From NCBI RefSeq assembly GCF_014698065.1, contig NZ_JACJSI010000027.1:20825-84824 (forward strand): DNA of 64,000 nt, given 5' to 3'. Within the stretch, counting starts at the first letter, position 1. Every line of letters begins with the position of its first letter. Both the position numbers and the translations under genes were made by a program. This DNA is from Nostoc flagelliforme FACHB-838. Lineage in GTDB: Bacteria > Cyanobacteriota > Cyanobacteriia > Cyanobacteriales > Nostocaceae. Shown here one piece after another: positions 56,218 through 63,874 of this stretch. The notes under the pieces were generated by a model. It saw only the letters and a program-made list of their open reading frames with translations. It did no database searches and was not told where the DNA came from.

Positions 56218-56393
56218 AAAAAATAATTAAGGTGGGTTCCTCCTTGCTCGGAGGTGATTCAGTAGCCACCACTGCGGTAAACCCGCACCTCTATTACTGG
56301 GGGCGCACCTTATTCCTATCCACAAGGGACAGCAGCATCAAGGTGGGCAGCTACCAGGGTCAGAAAGCAAGACTGTTTAACAGCAGTCAAACT
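56218..56393 (-). ncRNA. tracrRNA of the type V-K system
   Basis: On the minus strand the sequence AACAGTCTTGCTTTCTGACC and CTGGTAGCTGCCCACCTTGA followed by GCTACTGAATCACCTCCGAG closely resembles the ShCAST tracrRNA. It includes a stem CCTCC-GAGCAA-GGAGG near the 3' end and an anti-repeat AACCCACC (56231-56238). A T-rich tail (AATTATTTTTTT) follows and should end transcription. It lies between cas12k and the array, as in other V-K loci. 5' and 3' ends are estimated. A 80-codon open frame on the opposite strand is antisense noise. Confidence 0.85.
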
Positions 56394-56399
56394 AACCCA

Positions 56400-56428
56400 A
56401 ATTTACACAGCACAGAGGCTTATAACAA
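56400..56428 (-). promoter_or_regulatory. Candidate tracrRNA promoter
   Basis: On the minus strand TTGTTA (56423-56428) and TAAATT (56400-56405) are separated by 17 bp, a fair sigma70-type pair. They would place the start of transcription near 56393, just before the conserved tracrRNA sequence. This rests only on spacing and position. Confidence 0.4.
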
Positions 56429-56489
56429 GCATGAACTGCGGCGCTGTTGAATTTTCTTATTTTATTATCAAGGTTCGGTGTTTTGTCAA

Positions 56490-58400
56490 TCAGTTTATTT
56501 TGCGGGAATAGTAAACTGCGATCGCTAATTCTTTCGCCTTCTCTTGTGGACTACCTCGAATTGGCTGTTTTGACTCCTCTATCACAATTCCAGCTTTAAC
56601 AGCCTTACTTTGGATGTTTGCCATCAACCTGCTGTAACTCCATTGATGAACGCTAACTCGGTACTGTTTGGCATATTTTTGTTGAACTTCTATTAAGTCT
56701 GATTTTTGTTCAGCTTTGGCTTGAATCTCAGTCTGAACTTGCTCTCGCATATTGTCCAACTTAGGTAGAACAATACTTCCAGCAGAGTAAGTTTGAGCGA
56801 TCGCAATAATCTCTTTCGCTAGCAAGCTGTCTATATACTGACCTAACTCCGATTTTCCAAACTGATTTGGTACAGCAAGCATTTGAGCTATTTGGCGTTG
56901 GTGGAATAAGGAGTGCTTTTGCTGTCGCTGTCGATTTAGCAATTTGTAATTATCACCCAGTAGTTGTCTGATGCTGCGATACGTAATGACTTGACCTGTA
57001 GCGCCATCAACTACCGCTAGCATTGCAGGCTTTTCTAAGCCGAGGCTAACACCAACAAGAATATGAGATTGTCCTTTATATAAAGGTTTAGTGGGGCGAG
57101 GAAAAGGGTTATTAATTCTATCTAAGGTAGAGTTTTTCTGTTTTATATGGGCTTGCTGTTTTTCATTGAGGCCACCTTTGGCTTTTGCATTGGTGATAGT
57201 TTTAGCGATTTCTTTGGCTTTCTCTTCCCTTACTTGATTGGTTCCTTCAGCCGTCCATAGGCGGGTATCCACAGAACAGTAGAGGGTTAAGCGATTAATA
57301 TTCCAAGGATCGCCTTTGCCTTCCTCTTCTTGCCAAGCAATACGCCCACTACGCAAGGTGAACAGGCTACTGGAGTGTTGGTTTTTGCTATTTTTCTTAA
57401 TTTGTTGATCTTCTAGGAAGCGTTGAAACCAGTGAAGTTGGCGAGAATCACAATAGACTTGAAAGCTATACTCGCTCAAACCGTTGAACTTTACACAGAT
57501 GCGTCCCAACTGGTTTTTAAACCAGGTCATATCTTCGTTGGTTTCGTAAGCTACCGGGAAAGGTAGTTTGCTAGATTGCCTTAAAAGGCTGTGTTGCCAA
57601 GATTTTGCCTCAGCTTCATTTTTTGGAACGTTATGAGTGGCAACGACAATAGTTTCTAACCATTTGGCAGCAGTTAAATCCCGACCTTTGGGAATTCGTG
57701 TTTCTAGCTGTTCTCTGAGGCGTCCAATCTGAATCTCAAGTTTACGGCGACGTTGAGCAAATTTTTTAGCGTCTTCCTCTTTTTCGTTAATTTTGCAACC
57801 ATTTTTGAGCAAATAGCTGATGGCACAACGAGTCAAGTTATCTTCTGTATTGCTGTAAGCCCCAAATAAGTTCTTTGATAAACTGCGATCGCTATCTGAA
57901 TTTTGATATTTTTTGTGTGTTTTAGCTTTTTTCCCATTCGTTGATTGAGTTTCAGCAGTATCAAGAGGAGTAAGTTGAGCCAAAACTTCAGCAGCTTTAG
58001 TGCGAAGACTATCTAAGTTGATGCCGCTGGCTTCTACCAATTCAACATCACTGTTAAGCATTTCCAACCAGCGTATTTTCCCTTCTAGTTGGAACTGCGA
58101 TCGCTTCATCAACGCGAACCATGATTTATAGATGTAGTTAACCAATGTAGTTGCACTCGTGTAAAACCGTGCAGGCTGACCAATGAAGCGCGGGTCTGCT
58201 TTGAGCATTTCACACACTTGCTTAACTGTACTAATCGGGAATCTACCTTGATGCCGCCATGTCCCAAAGTCTGGATGTTCAGAAATATGAAGCAATAGTT
58301 CGTTAATTAGTGGCGTGTTTTTATCTGCCATTAACTGCCATAGCTGTTGGCGAGTATTGGCGTTGGCTACTAGACGACACTGAATTGTAATTTGGCTCAT
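56490..58400 (-). CDS. cas12k: Cas12k (naturally inactive type V-K effector)
   Basis: The 636-residue protein starts MSQITIQCRLVANANTRQQL and continues WQLMADKNTPLINELLLHIS, the ShCas12k N-terminus. Later segments DPRFIGQPARFYTSATTLV, AISYLLKNGCKINEKEEDAK, and QSHILVGVSLGLEKPAMLAV correspond to the family in order. RuvC-like segments are present, but the first catalytic aspartate is replaced (GVSLGLEK), so it binds but does not cut DNA. It directs TniQ/TnsC/TnsB to a guided site. The open frame extends five codons upstream, but MSQITI is the conserved start. It is divergent from the cvkR-like gene (70-bp gap) and 97 bp from tracrRNA. No stop or frameshift is seen. Confidence 0.96.
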   Translation of the reverse strand: MSQITIQCRLVANANTRQQLWQLMADKNTPLINELLLHISEHPDFGTWRHQGRFPISTVKQVCEMLKADPRFIGQPARFYTSATTLVNYIYKSWFALMKRSQFQLEGKIRWLEMLNSDVELVEASGINLDSLRTKAAEVLAQLTPLDTAETQSTNGKKAKTHKKYQNSDSDRSLSKNLFGAYSNTEDNLTRCAISYLLKNGCKINEKEEDAKKFAQRRRKLEIQIGRLREQLETRIPKGRDLTAAKWLETIVVATHNVPKNEAEAKSWQHSLLRQSSKLPFPVAYETNEDMTWFKNQLGRICVKFNGLSEYSFQVYCDSRQLHWFQRFLEDQQIKKNSKNQHSSSLFTLRSGRIAWQEEEGKGDPWNINRLTLYCSVDTRLWTAEGTNQVREEKAKEIAKTITNAKAKGGLNEKQQAHIKQKNSTLDRINNPFPRPTKPLYKGQSHILVGVSLGLEKPAMLAVVDGATGQVITYRSIRQLLGDNYKLLNRQRQQKHSLFHQRQIAQMLAVPNQFGKSELGQYIDSLLAKEIIAIAQTYSAGSIVLPKLDNMREQVQTEIQAKAEQKSDLIEVQQKYAKQYRVSVHQWSYSRLMANIQSKAVKAGIVIEESKQPIRGSPQEKAKELAIAVYYSRKIN

Positions 58401-58430
58401 GCCACAGTTAAACAAATAAGTTCAATAAAA

Positions 58431-58445
58431 ACATATATGTATAAT
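58431..58445. promoter_or_regulatory. Candidate CvkR operator and -10 element
   Basis: The 70-bp gap between cas12k and the MerR-like gene holds the palindrome ACATATATGT (58431-58440) overlapping TATAAT (58440-58445) on the regulator's strand. From memory, the CvkR consensus is AnnACATnATGTnnT; here ACAT and ATGT are separated by two bases, not one. Placement between the divergent genes fits control of both. The -35 element is not evident. Confidence 0.45.
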
Positions 58446-58470
58446 AACTTGCTTCTGTAAGATAAATCTC

Positions 58471-58908
58471 ATGCAGGAAGAATTTTTTACAAGCAAACAA
58501 GCTGCTGAGATTACAAACTGCACCCTCCGGCAGTTGCAGTATTGGCGAGAGAAAGAAGTAGTTGTCCCCGTGATTGGTGATACGGGAATTGGGCGAAGCA
58601 TTTACTATTCGCGGTCTAACTTAATAGAACTGGCAGCAATGGCATATTGGCTGTCTATGGGGTTAAATTTTGACTTAGCCAGTCGAACCCTCAGACAGAT
58701 CAAAGAACAAGAACCTGAGTTATTAAACTCAGGTCAAGGTGGGCGTTTTATGTTGTTGTGGAATTGGGAAATGCAATCGCTTGAGCTTGTAGAGTTTAAC
58801 CGGGAACGGGCGATCTTAAACCTAAGTGATGGTCTACCAGTGATTCCTGTATGGCTTGACCTAATTTATAGTCGTGTGGAATCACGGCTATTAACTGGAG
58901 AAAATTAA
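58471..58908 (+). CDS. cvkR: MerR-type CAST regulator (CvkR-like)
   Basis: The 145-residue protein has a MerR N-terminal helix-turn-helix and wing (FTSKQAAEITNCTLRQLQYW and GIGRSIYYSRSNLIELAAMA). The C-terminal part (GRFMLLWNWEMQSLELVEFN) lacks MerR cysteine metal sites, so it is not a metal sensor. It is divergent from cas12k, as is Anabaena PCC 7120 alr3614, named CvkR, a repressor of cas12k and the type V-K transposase locus. By analogy it would repress cas12k and tracrRNA transcription. The start ATG at 58471 fits. Intact frame. Confidence 0.88.
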   Translation: MQEEFFTSKQAAEITNCTLRQLQYWREKEVVVPVIGDTGIGRSIYYSRSNLIELAAMAYWLSMGLNFDLASRTLRQIKEQEPELLNSGQGGRFMLLWNWEMQSLELVEFNRERAILNLSDGLPVIPVWLDLIYSRVESRLLTGEN

Positions 58909-59057
58909 GTCAACTGCTTTGACTTGTCAGACTTGACCAGAAATCCTGTGCCGTTAAGGATTACAAGAGACAAGCGATCTAAATGATTCACAAAATGATT
59001 AGGTGGTTGCCTTTTTGCATAAGTGAAATGAACTGAATATTTTTGACTAGATACTGA

Positions 59058-59312
59058 TTACGTTACCTTTAAGTGATTTTCGTTTTCAGTCGTAAAGTCA
59101 ACGAAATAGGTTAAGGGTTTTTTGTAAATCATCGCAAAGTCTGTTAACTCTACGTCTACTCTCCTCTCTCCTGATTCACACCTTGAAACATAGGACTGGG
59201 GCTGATTCAGCTTTTGTGCAACTTCTATTTGAGTTAGTCCAGCTTTAAGTCGCGCCTCGCGCAGGCGTGTGAGAAATGCTTTGTACCTAACCGAGTAGAT
59301 TGAACCTCCCAT
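59058..59312 (-). CDS. XRE-family helix-turn-helix protein (CAST cargo)
   Basis: The 84-residue protein contains TRLREARLKAGLTQIEVAQK and NQPQSYVSRCESGERRVDVE, a standard Xre/Cro-type helix-turn-helix. No partner toxin or phage gene is adjacent. The start codon lies inside a 7-bp hairpin (CCTCCCA/TGGGAGG, 59305-59321), which could restrict its translation. It is likely cargo of the CAST, between cvkR and the pentapeptide gene, and may regulate one of them. Confidence 0.8.
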   Translation of the reverse strand: MGGSIYSVRYKAFLTRLREARLKAGLTQIEVAQKLNQPQSYVSRCESGERRVDVELTDFAMIYKKPLTYFVDFTTENENHLKVT

Positions 59313-59414
59313 GTTGGGAGGCTACAGCCGTTGCAAAAATATGCAAAATTAACATATTTATGTTACATAACTAATTACTGAAGGTTGGTGTGTTGTCTAA
59401 ATAAAGGTTCTTCA

Positions 59415-60350
59415 ATGCCACTACCAATGGATGCAGATGAATTTATGAGCGAGTTGTTAGATGGCAGAAAAAATTTCCGTGGAGAGAACTTATCAAAAGC
59501 TAATCTTCAAGGAGAAGATTTGAGAGGAGTCAATCTCTATGGTGCGAATTTGAAACGAGCTTGTCTTGTTAAAACAGATTTGCGTGGAGTTGACCTGCGT
59601 GAGGCTGATTTGAGTAACACCTATCTCTGCCAAACTAGATTAGAGAAGGCTAAATTACAAAATGCTTGTTTGGTTGCAGCGGATTTAAGCCTGGCGAGAT
59701 TGCATCAAGCAAATTTAGATTCAGCGCATCTAAATAGTGCAATTCTATTTATTACTTTTTTAATAAAAGCGAACTTAAGTAATGCCGACCTCAGTTATAC
59801 AATTCTTCGTGGGGCAGATTTGAGTAACGCCAAGCTAGCAGGTGCAAGCTTGAGAGGAGTTGACCTATCTCAGACAAAACTAGATGGAGTCAACCTGGAA
59901 GGAGTAGTGCTTGATGGAGCCAAAATGCCAGAGGTTTTACAGTCTCCTGACAAGGAGATCACCAATCAAGGGACTTTGTTCAATCCAAAATGGCGACTTT
60001 ACACCTGGGAAGGACTGCGCTATCGCTCAAAATCTGAAATAGAAATTGCAAAAGCATTAGATCGCGCAGGAGTGCTGTTCATGCCAAATAGTCTAGCCCG
60101 GCTCAATTCACCAGAAGGTAGACGGAATCTAGAACCAGATTTTATAGTTTGCCACCAAGGTAAGTGGGGTATTCTCAAAGTTGACGGGCCTTGGCACACG
60201 CCTTCAAGACGAGTAGAGGAACAAGAACGAGAACGCTTGTTCCGATTTCATGGAATACGAGTGGTTGAACGTTTTGACTTTAAAAAGTGTGAGAAGCAGC
60301 CAAATGAAGTTGTGAAAGAATTTTTACAAATGATTGAGGGTATGTATTAG
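59415..60350 (+). CDS. Pentapeptide-repeat protein with C-terminal nuclease-like domain (CAST cargo)
   Basis: The 311-residue protein has an N-terminal pentapeptide-repeat coil (about residues 20-185; units such as A(D/N)LSNA, ANLKRA, ADLSLA). A C-terminal domain of about 115 residues follows. There SKSEIEIAKALDRAGVLFMP, LEPDFIVCHQGKWGILKVDG and HTPSRRVEEQERERLFRFHG resemble a PD-(D/E)XK nuclease of the DUF559 type. The position usually held by the catalytic glutamate (ILEVDG) is lysine here (K255), so activity is doubtful. ATG at 59415 is preferred over an upstream TTG. It is CAST cargo, possibly a defence protein or a DNA-mimic. Confidence 0.72.
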   Translation: MPLPMDADEFMSELLDGRKNFRGENLSKANLQGEDLRGVNLYGANLKRACLVKTDLRGVDLREADLSNTYLCQTRLEKAKLQNACLVAADLSLARLHQANLDSAHLNSAILFITFLIKANLSNADLSYTILRGADLSNAKLAGASLRGVDLSQTKLDGVNLEGVVLDGAKMPEVLQSPDKEITNQGTLFNPKWRLYTWEGLRYRSKSEIEIAKALDRAGVLFMPNSLARLNSPEGRRNLEPDFIVCHQGKWGILKVDGPWHTPSRRVEEQERERLFRFHGIRVVERFDFKKCEKQPNEVVKEFLQMIEGMY

Positions 60351-60963
60351 TTCATCGGGAAATGGATTGATATTAGTTTCAGGTAGCTGACTTCCCATAA
60401 ATTATCTTTGGCAAAAGTTTAATTGTATGACTTTTAAGATGTGATCGCTCCGTGCATTATCTCTTTTAGATAAGCTTAAAGCTGTTATAGGAAAGAGTTA
60501 AACATTATATCCTTAATTGGCAATTATTTTTTAGATATATTTGACGATAAGCTTAATCATTATTAATTAGCTAATCGCTATTCAATTTTACATAGTAATT
60601 CGCTCTTAATAATTGATGAAATTCTATTTTTATATAAATTAAATGCTCATTAATGATAAATACTTTTATTTAAAGATAATATTATATTATTTTTTAAACT
60701 ATATGTAAACTTGCTTGCCTGGATTTAATTTTTAAGAATATAATTTTTATTATCAAATAATAAAAATTATATTCTTAATATCATGTTCTAATTAAAAATT
60801 TAATACTATTTTGAGTTATATCTTAGCAAAAAAATGTTAGCAATATTGACTTTTTACCACTACGATGCTAACATAATTGCTAGAAATAATTAAATAAAAT
60901 TATTTTTTTCGCGATAGTATTTGCTTTCGGAAATGGCATCTTCGGTATATTAAGTATGTATTT
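60351..60963. other. AT-rich cargo intergenic region with a perfect 21-bp-arm palindrome
   Basis: About 610 bp, very AT-rich, no gene. A palindrome at 60732-60778 has 21-bp arms (TTAAGAATATAATTTTTATTA and its exact complement) around a TCAAA loop. Perfect arms this long are striking even in AT-rich sequence. It could be a terminator, a recombination relic or a small transposon end. It lies before the hsdM remnant, so a promoter for that operon should also be here. Confidence 0.6.
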
Positions 60964-61587
60964 ATGAGAAAAATAACACTACCTCAACTTGAACGCCATT
61001 TGTTTGCAGCAGCTGATATTTTGCGTGCAAAAATGGACGCTTCTGATTATAAAGAATATATTTTTGGAATGCTCTTTTTGAAACGTTGTTCTGATGTGTT
61101 TGATGAGCGATACGAGCAAATTATTAAAGAGAATATAGCTAAAGGACGCACTGAAGCAGAAGCAAAACAACGTGCTGAGTCACCTGCTTACTATGCTGAT
61201 ACTTTTTTTGGTGATGAGGAAAGTGAGGATGCAGAATTAGAGGATGAGGATAAATTAAGTGAGGCTGAGATTAAGAAACTTAAGCAAGAATTGACGCAAG
61301 TAAAGAAGATTTTGACTAGGCTTAAGGAAGAATTAGTTAAGCGTTTGGAGACTGCGAGACAGCAGTTGATTATGGAACAATGTCAGCGATTAGTGTTAGA
61401 CATTGCTAAGAACAATTTAGAGAATCAATTAAATCGTTATGTTAATGCTCATCGTCAGCAGGTGATTGCTGCGCTTGAGAATTGGTGGGATAAGTATCGG
61501 GTGACGCTGCGAGATATTGAGGCGAAGAGAGATGAGGCTGCGAAGCGGTTAGATGAATTTTTGAAAGGGTTGGGATATGCCTACTAA
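60964..61587 (+). pseudogene. hsdM: HsdM type I methyltransferase with a large in-frame internal deletion
   Basis: The 207-residue product joins the N-terminus of HsdM ([40 protein letters not shown], and up to YYADTFF near residue 80) directly to its C-terminus ([20 protein letters not shown], and [20 protein letters not shown] to LKGLGYAY). The middle, about 400-450 residues holding the SAM-binding and NPPY/F catalytic motifs, is absent. The frame is kept and the stop still overlaps the hsdS start by 11 bp, as in intact operons. It cannot methylate DNA. No hsdR gene is visible. Confidence 0.85.
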
Positions 61588-62636
61588 AGAATGGATACAG
61601 ACTACTTTAGGAGAAATACTTACGCTTGAATATGGGGTCAACTTACCAGAAGCGTCAAGAACGGGTGTAAGTTTTCCTGTGTATGGTTCTAATGGTATTG
61701 TTGGCAGACATCGTGATTATATTGTGGAATTTCCTAGCATTATAGTAGGTCGTAAAGGAACTGTTGGATCTGTTGTTTGGAGTCATGAACCATTTTGGCC
61801 GATTGATACGACTTACTATGTCAAGCTCAAGACTAATGTTAATTTACGATTTATTTTTTGGTACCTCAGTTATTTACCTCTCCGTAGTTTAGATAGTTCT
61901 ACAGGTGTACCAGGAATTAACCGTAACGATGTTTATCGTCTTACTATTACAATTCCTTCTAATCCTGATGAACAGCGGCTTATCGCGAAAATTTTAGACA
62001 CGCTAGATGAAACGATCGCACACACATCCTCGATTATCGCCAAACTCAAACAAATCAAGGCTGGACTGCTGCACGATTTGCTGACTCGCGGACTGGATGA
62101 AAATGGGGAATTGAGAGATGCGATCGCACATCCTAAACAGTTTCAAATTGAAAATTTAGCATCCATATGTCATCGAATTACTGATGGTTCGCACCAATCT
62201 GTCAAAACATCTGATATTGGTGTGCCATTTCTATACGTCTCATGTATAAGGGATGGACAGATACTTTGGGAACAGGCAGCAAAGATTTCTGAACAAACCT
62301 ACACACAGATTTCAAAAGGACGAGAACCACTTCCTAGTGTTATTCTATACACAGCCGTTGGCTCTTATGGCTATGCTGCTTTAGTAAAAGAGGATTACCA
62401 GTTTAGTTTTCAACGGCACATAGCTTACATACTTCCTGATGCCGACAAGGTATCTCCTGAATACTTGGCTTGGTGGTTAAATAATCCAGAGTGCCGGAGG
62501 TATGCCGATATAGTCGCATTAGGAAATGCCCAAAAAACGATAACACTGGGAGAACTGTCTAAATTTCCTGTGCCATTACCAAAGTATGAAGAACAAAAAC
62601 GTATTGCTACTGTTCTTGAAACTCATGATAATCGTA
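61577..62636 (+). pseudogene. hsdS: HsdS type I specificity subunit, 3' end lost
   Basis: The frame starts at the ATG at 61577 and encodes an HsdS-like protein with a first target-recognition domain (about 1-150, EWIQTTLGEILTLEYGVNLP), a central helix (KIKAG-type LKQIKAGLLHDLLTRGLDEN) and a second domain (about 190-340, NLASICHRITDGSHQSVKTS). Homology stops at VLETHD (about 62628), where the distal conserved helix should begin. The frame runs on to 62752 through antisense tnsC sequence. It was joined to the tnsC 3' end by a rearrangement near 62628-62641. The subunit would lack its C-terminal conserved region. Confidence 0.83.
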
Positions 62637-63437
62637 ATCAACTTTCTGCAATCCTTTCTTTAATGCCCGAATTGCTGACTCTCGTAAAATCGTATCTATC
62701 AAACCCATATAACCACCTGTTGCTTCACCCAAAGTCTTCAGCATGGTTTTAGCAGAAAGATTAGAAGCCACTGGTAACTGCAAAATCATCTTTTCCCAAA
62801 TCTCAACTGTCCGCTTAAACTCTTCTCCTGATAACTTACCAAAACGATGGCAGGAGCGAAAACGGTTGTAAACTTGCTCATCCCTTTTAATCACTGCGTC
62901 TAAGCGATCAGTTCCTACCAAAATCACTGCTATTTCTAACTTGTCAAAAATATCCCGCACTTCAGTAAAAGTCTTAGGTTTCAAGCGGTCAGCTTCATCA
63001 ATGATAAGCATCTCAACCCCGCAACCTTTAAGAACCCGAAATGTGCGTTCTCTAATCTCAGCTACAGTTCCCTTACTCATCTGATACTTTAAATGCTTAA
63101 GAATCTCATTGAACAAACCCTTAGCAGTGCAATCTGAGGGGATGTCTTCGAGAAAAGCAACCGGTACTAATGGTGGTTTTCCTACTTCTTGCTTGGGTCT
63201 ATGCCGCAGTCTGTAGGCATTACAACCCATTGTTTTACCTGTTCTGGACTCTCCTACAACACGACCAGACTGACGTGCTTGACGCTTTCCTTCCAGCCAA
63301 TTATTAAGAATTTTAACTTGCTCCAAAAGGATACAATCCTTCCCGTTCAATCTTTGAATTTCTGCTTGTAATTTTTCATCATTTACCGGAATGTCACCTA
63401 ATCGCTGGGCAACTGTTTAGGCTTGTTTTGAAGTCAT
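62607..63437 (-). pseudogene. tnsC: TnsC (AAA+ ATPase of the CAST), nonsense codon and replaced 3' end
   Basis: From ATG 63437, three bases after the tnsB stop, the frame reads MTSKQA then TAA at 63417-63419, then continues VAQRLGDIPVNDEKLQAEIQ and onward as V-K TnsC. Relatives have a sense codon here (CAA to TAA would explain it). The AAA+ core is intact: Walker A VVGESRTGKTMGC, Walker B VEMLIIDEADRLKPKTF, sensor VILVGTDRLDAV. The last residues (DYDYHEFQEQ) are not TnsC; they come from antisense hsdS. TniQ, which normally follows, is absent. Reinitiation at a TTG near 63350 could still give a 247-residue protein. Confidence 0.88.
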
Positions 63438-63440
63438 TTT

Positions 63441-63868
63441 CTACCACCCGTAATCTTCACGCATTTGTTCATAATCGAAAACTTCTGGCATATCAAGCTG
63501 TAGCTCATCTTCAACAGATAATATGTCTATTTCTTCTAGTTCCTTTTGCAATGGCTGTTCAACTTTTTGAACTACAGCCTGTTCTGCTTTGTGACGTTCC
63601 TTCTTGGTTTTCTTTCGGGTTACAAAAGTGTCGCGATCGCGCACTTCTGCCAAAATGGAGCGATTACTGATGGTCTTTCCCATCTCCCTAATCTTGCGAC
63701 TACTAGCTTTTGCCTCATCTAAAGACAATTGCTCAGTTTCCAAATCTTGAGCAAATGCCCTAGCGAGAAACTCTTCTTTATTACCCTCCTGGTGGTAAAC
63801 CAAAACAGTTGTAATGTCTTTAGGGTCAAATCGTAGTATCACGTTTTCCCCTGCATAACCTGCCAAGC
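63441..63868 (-). pseudogene. tnsB: TnsB transposase, only the C-terminal part left
   Basis: The remaining 142 codons begin LAGYAGENVILRFDPKDITT and continue to PEVFDYEQMREDYGW, the beta-barrel and C-terminal tail of V-K TnsB, including LSLDEAKASSRKIREMGKTI. The DNA-binding and DDE catalytic domains should lie upstream on the minus strand. Instead, at about 63869-63875 the match ends and a stop lies 15 codons upstream in frame. The element that follows looks like an insertion sequence. The C-terminal tail normally contacts TnsC; that part is intact. Confidence 0.85.
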
Positions 63869-63874
63869 TGAAGG

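Noticed and set aside
56208..56450. 80-codon plus-strand open frame between the CRISPR array and cas12k
   Set aside because: It lies antisense to the conserved tracrRNA, has no ribosome site, and its sequence is just the tracrRNA complement.
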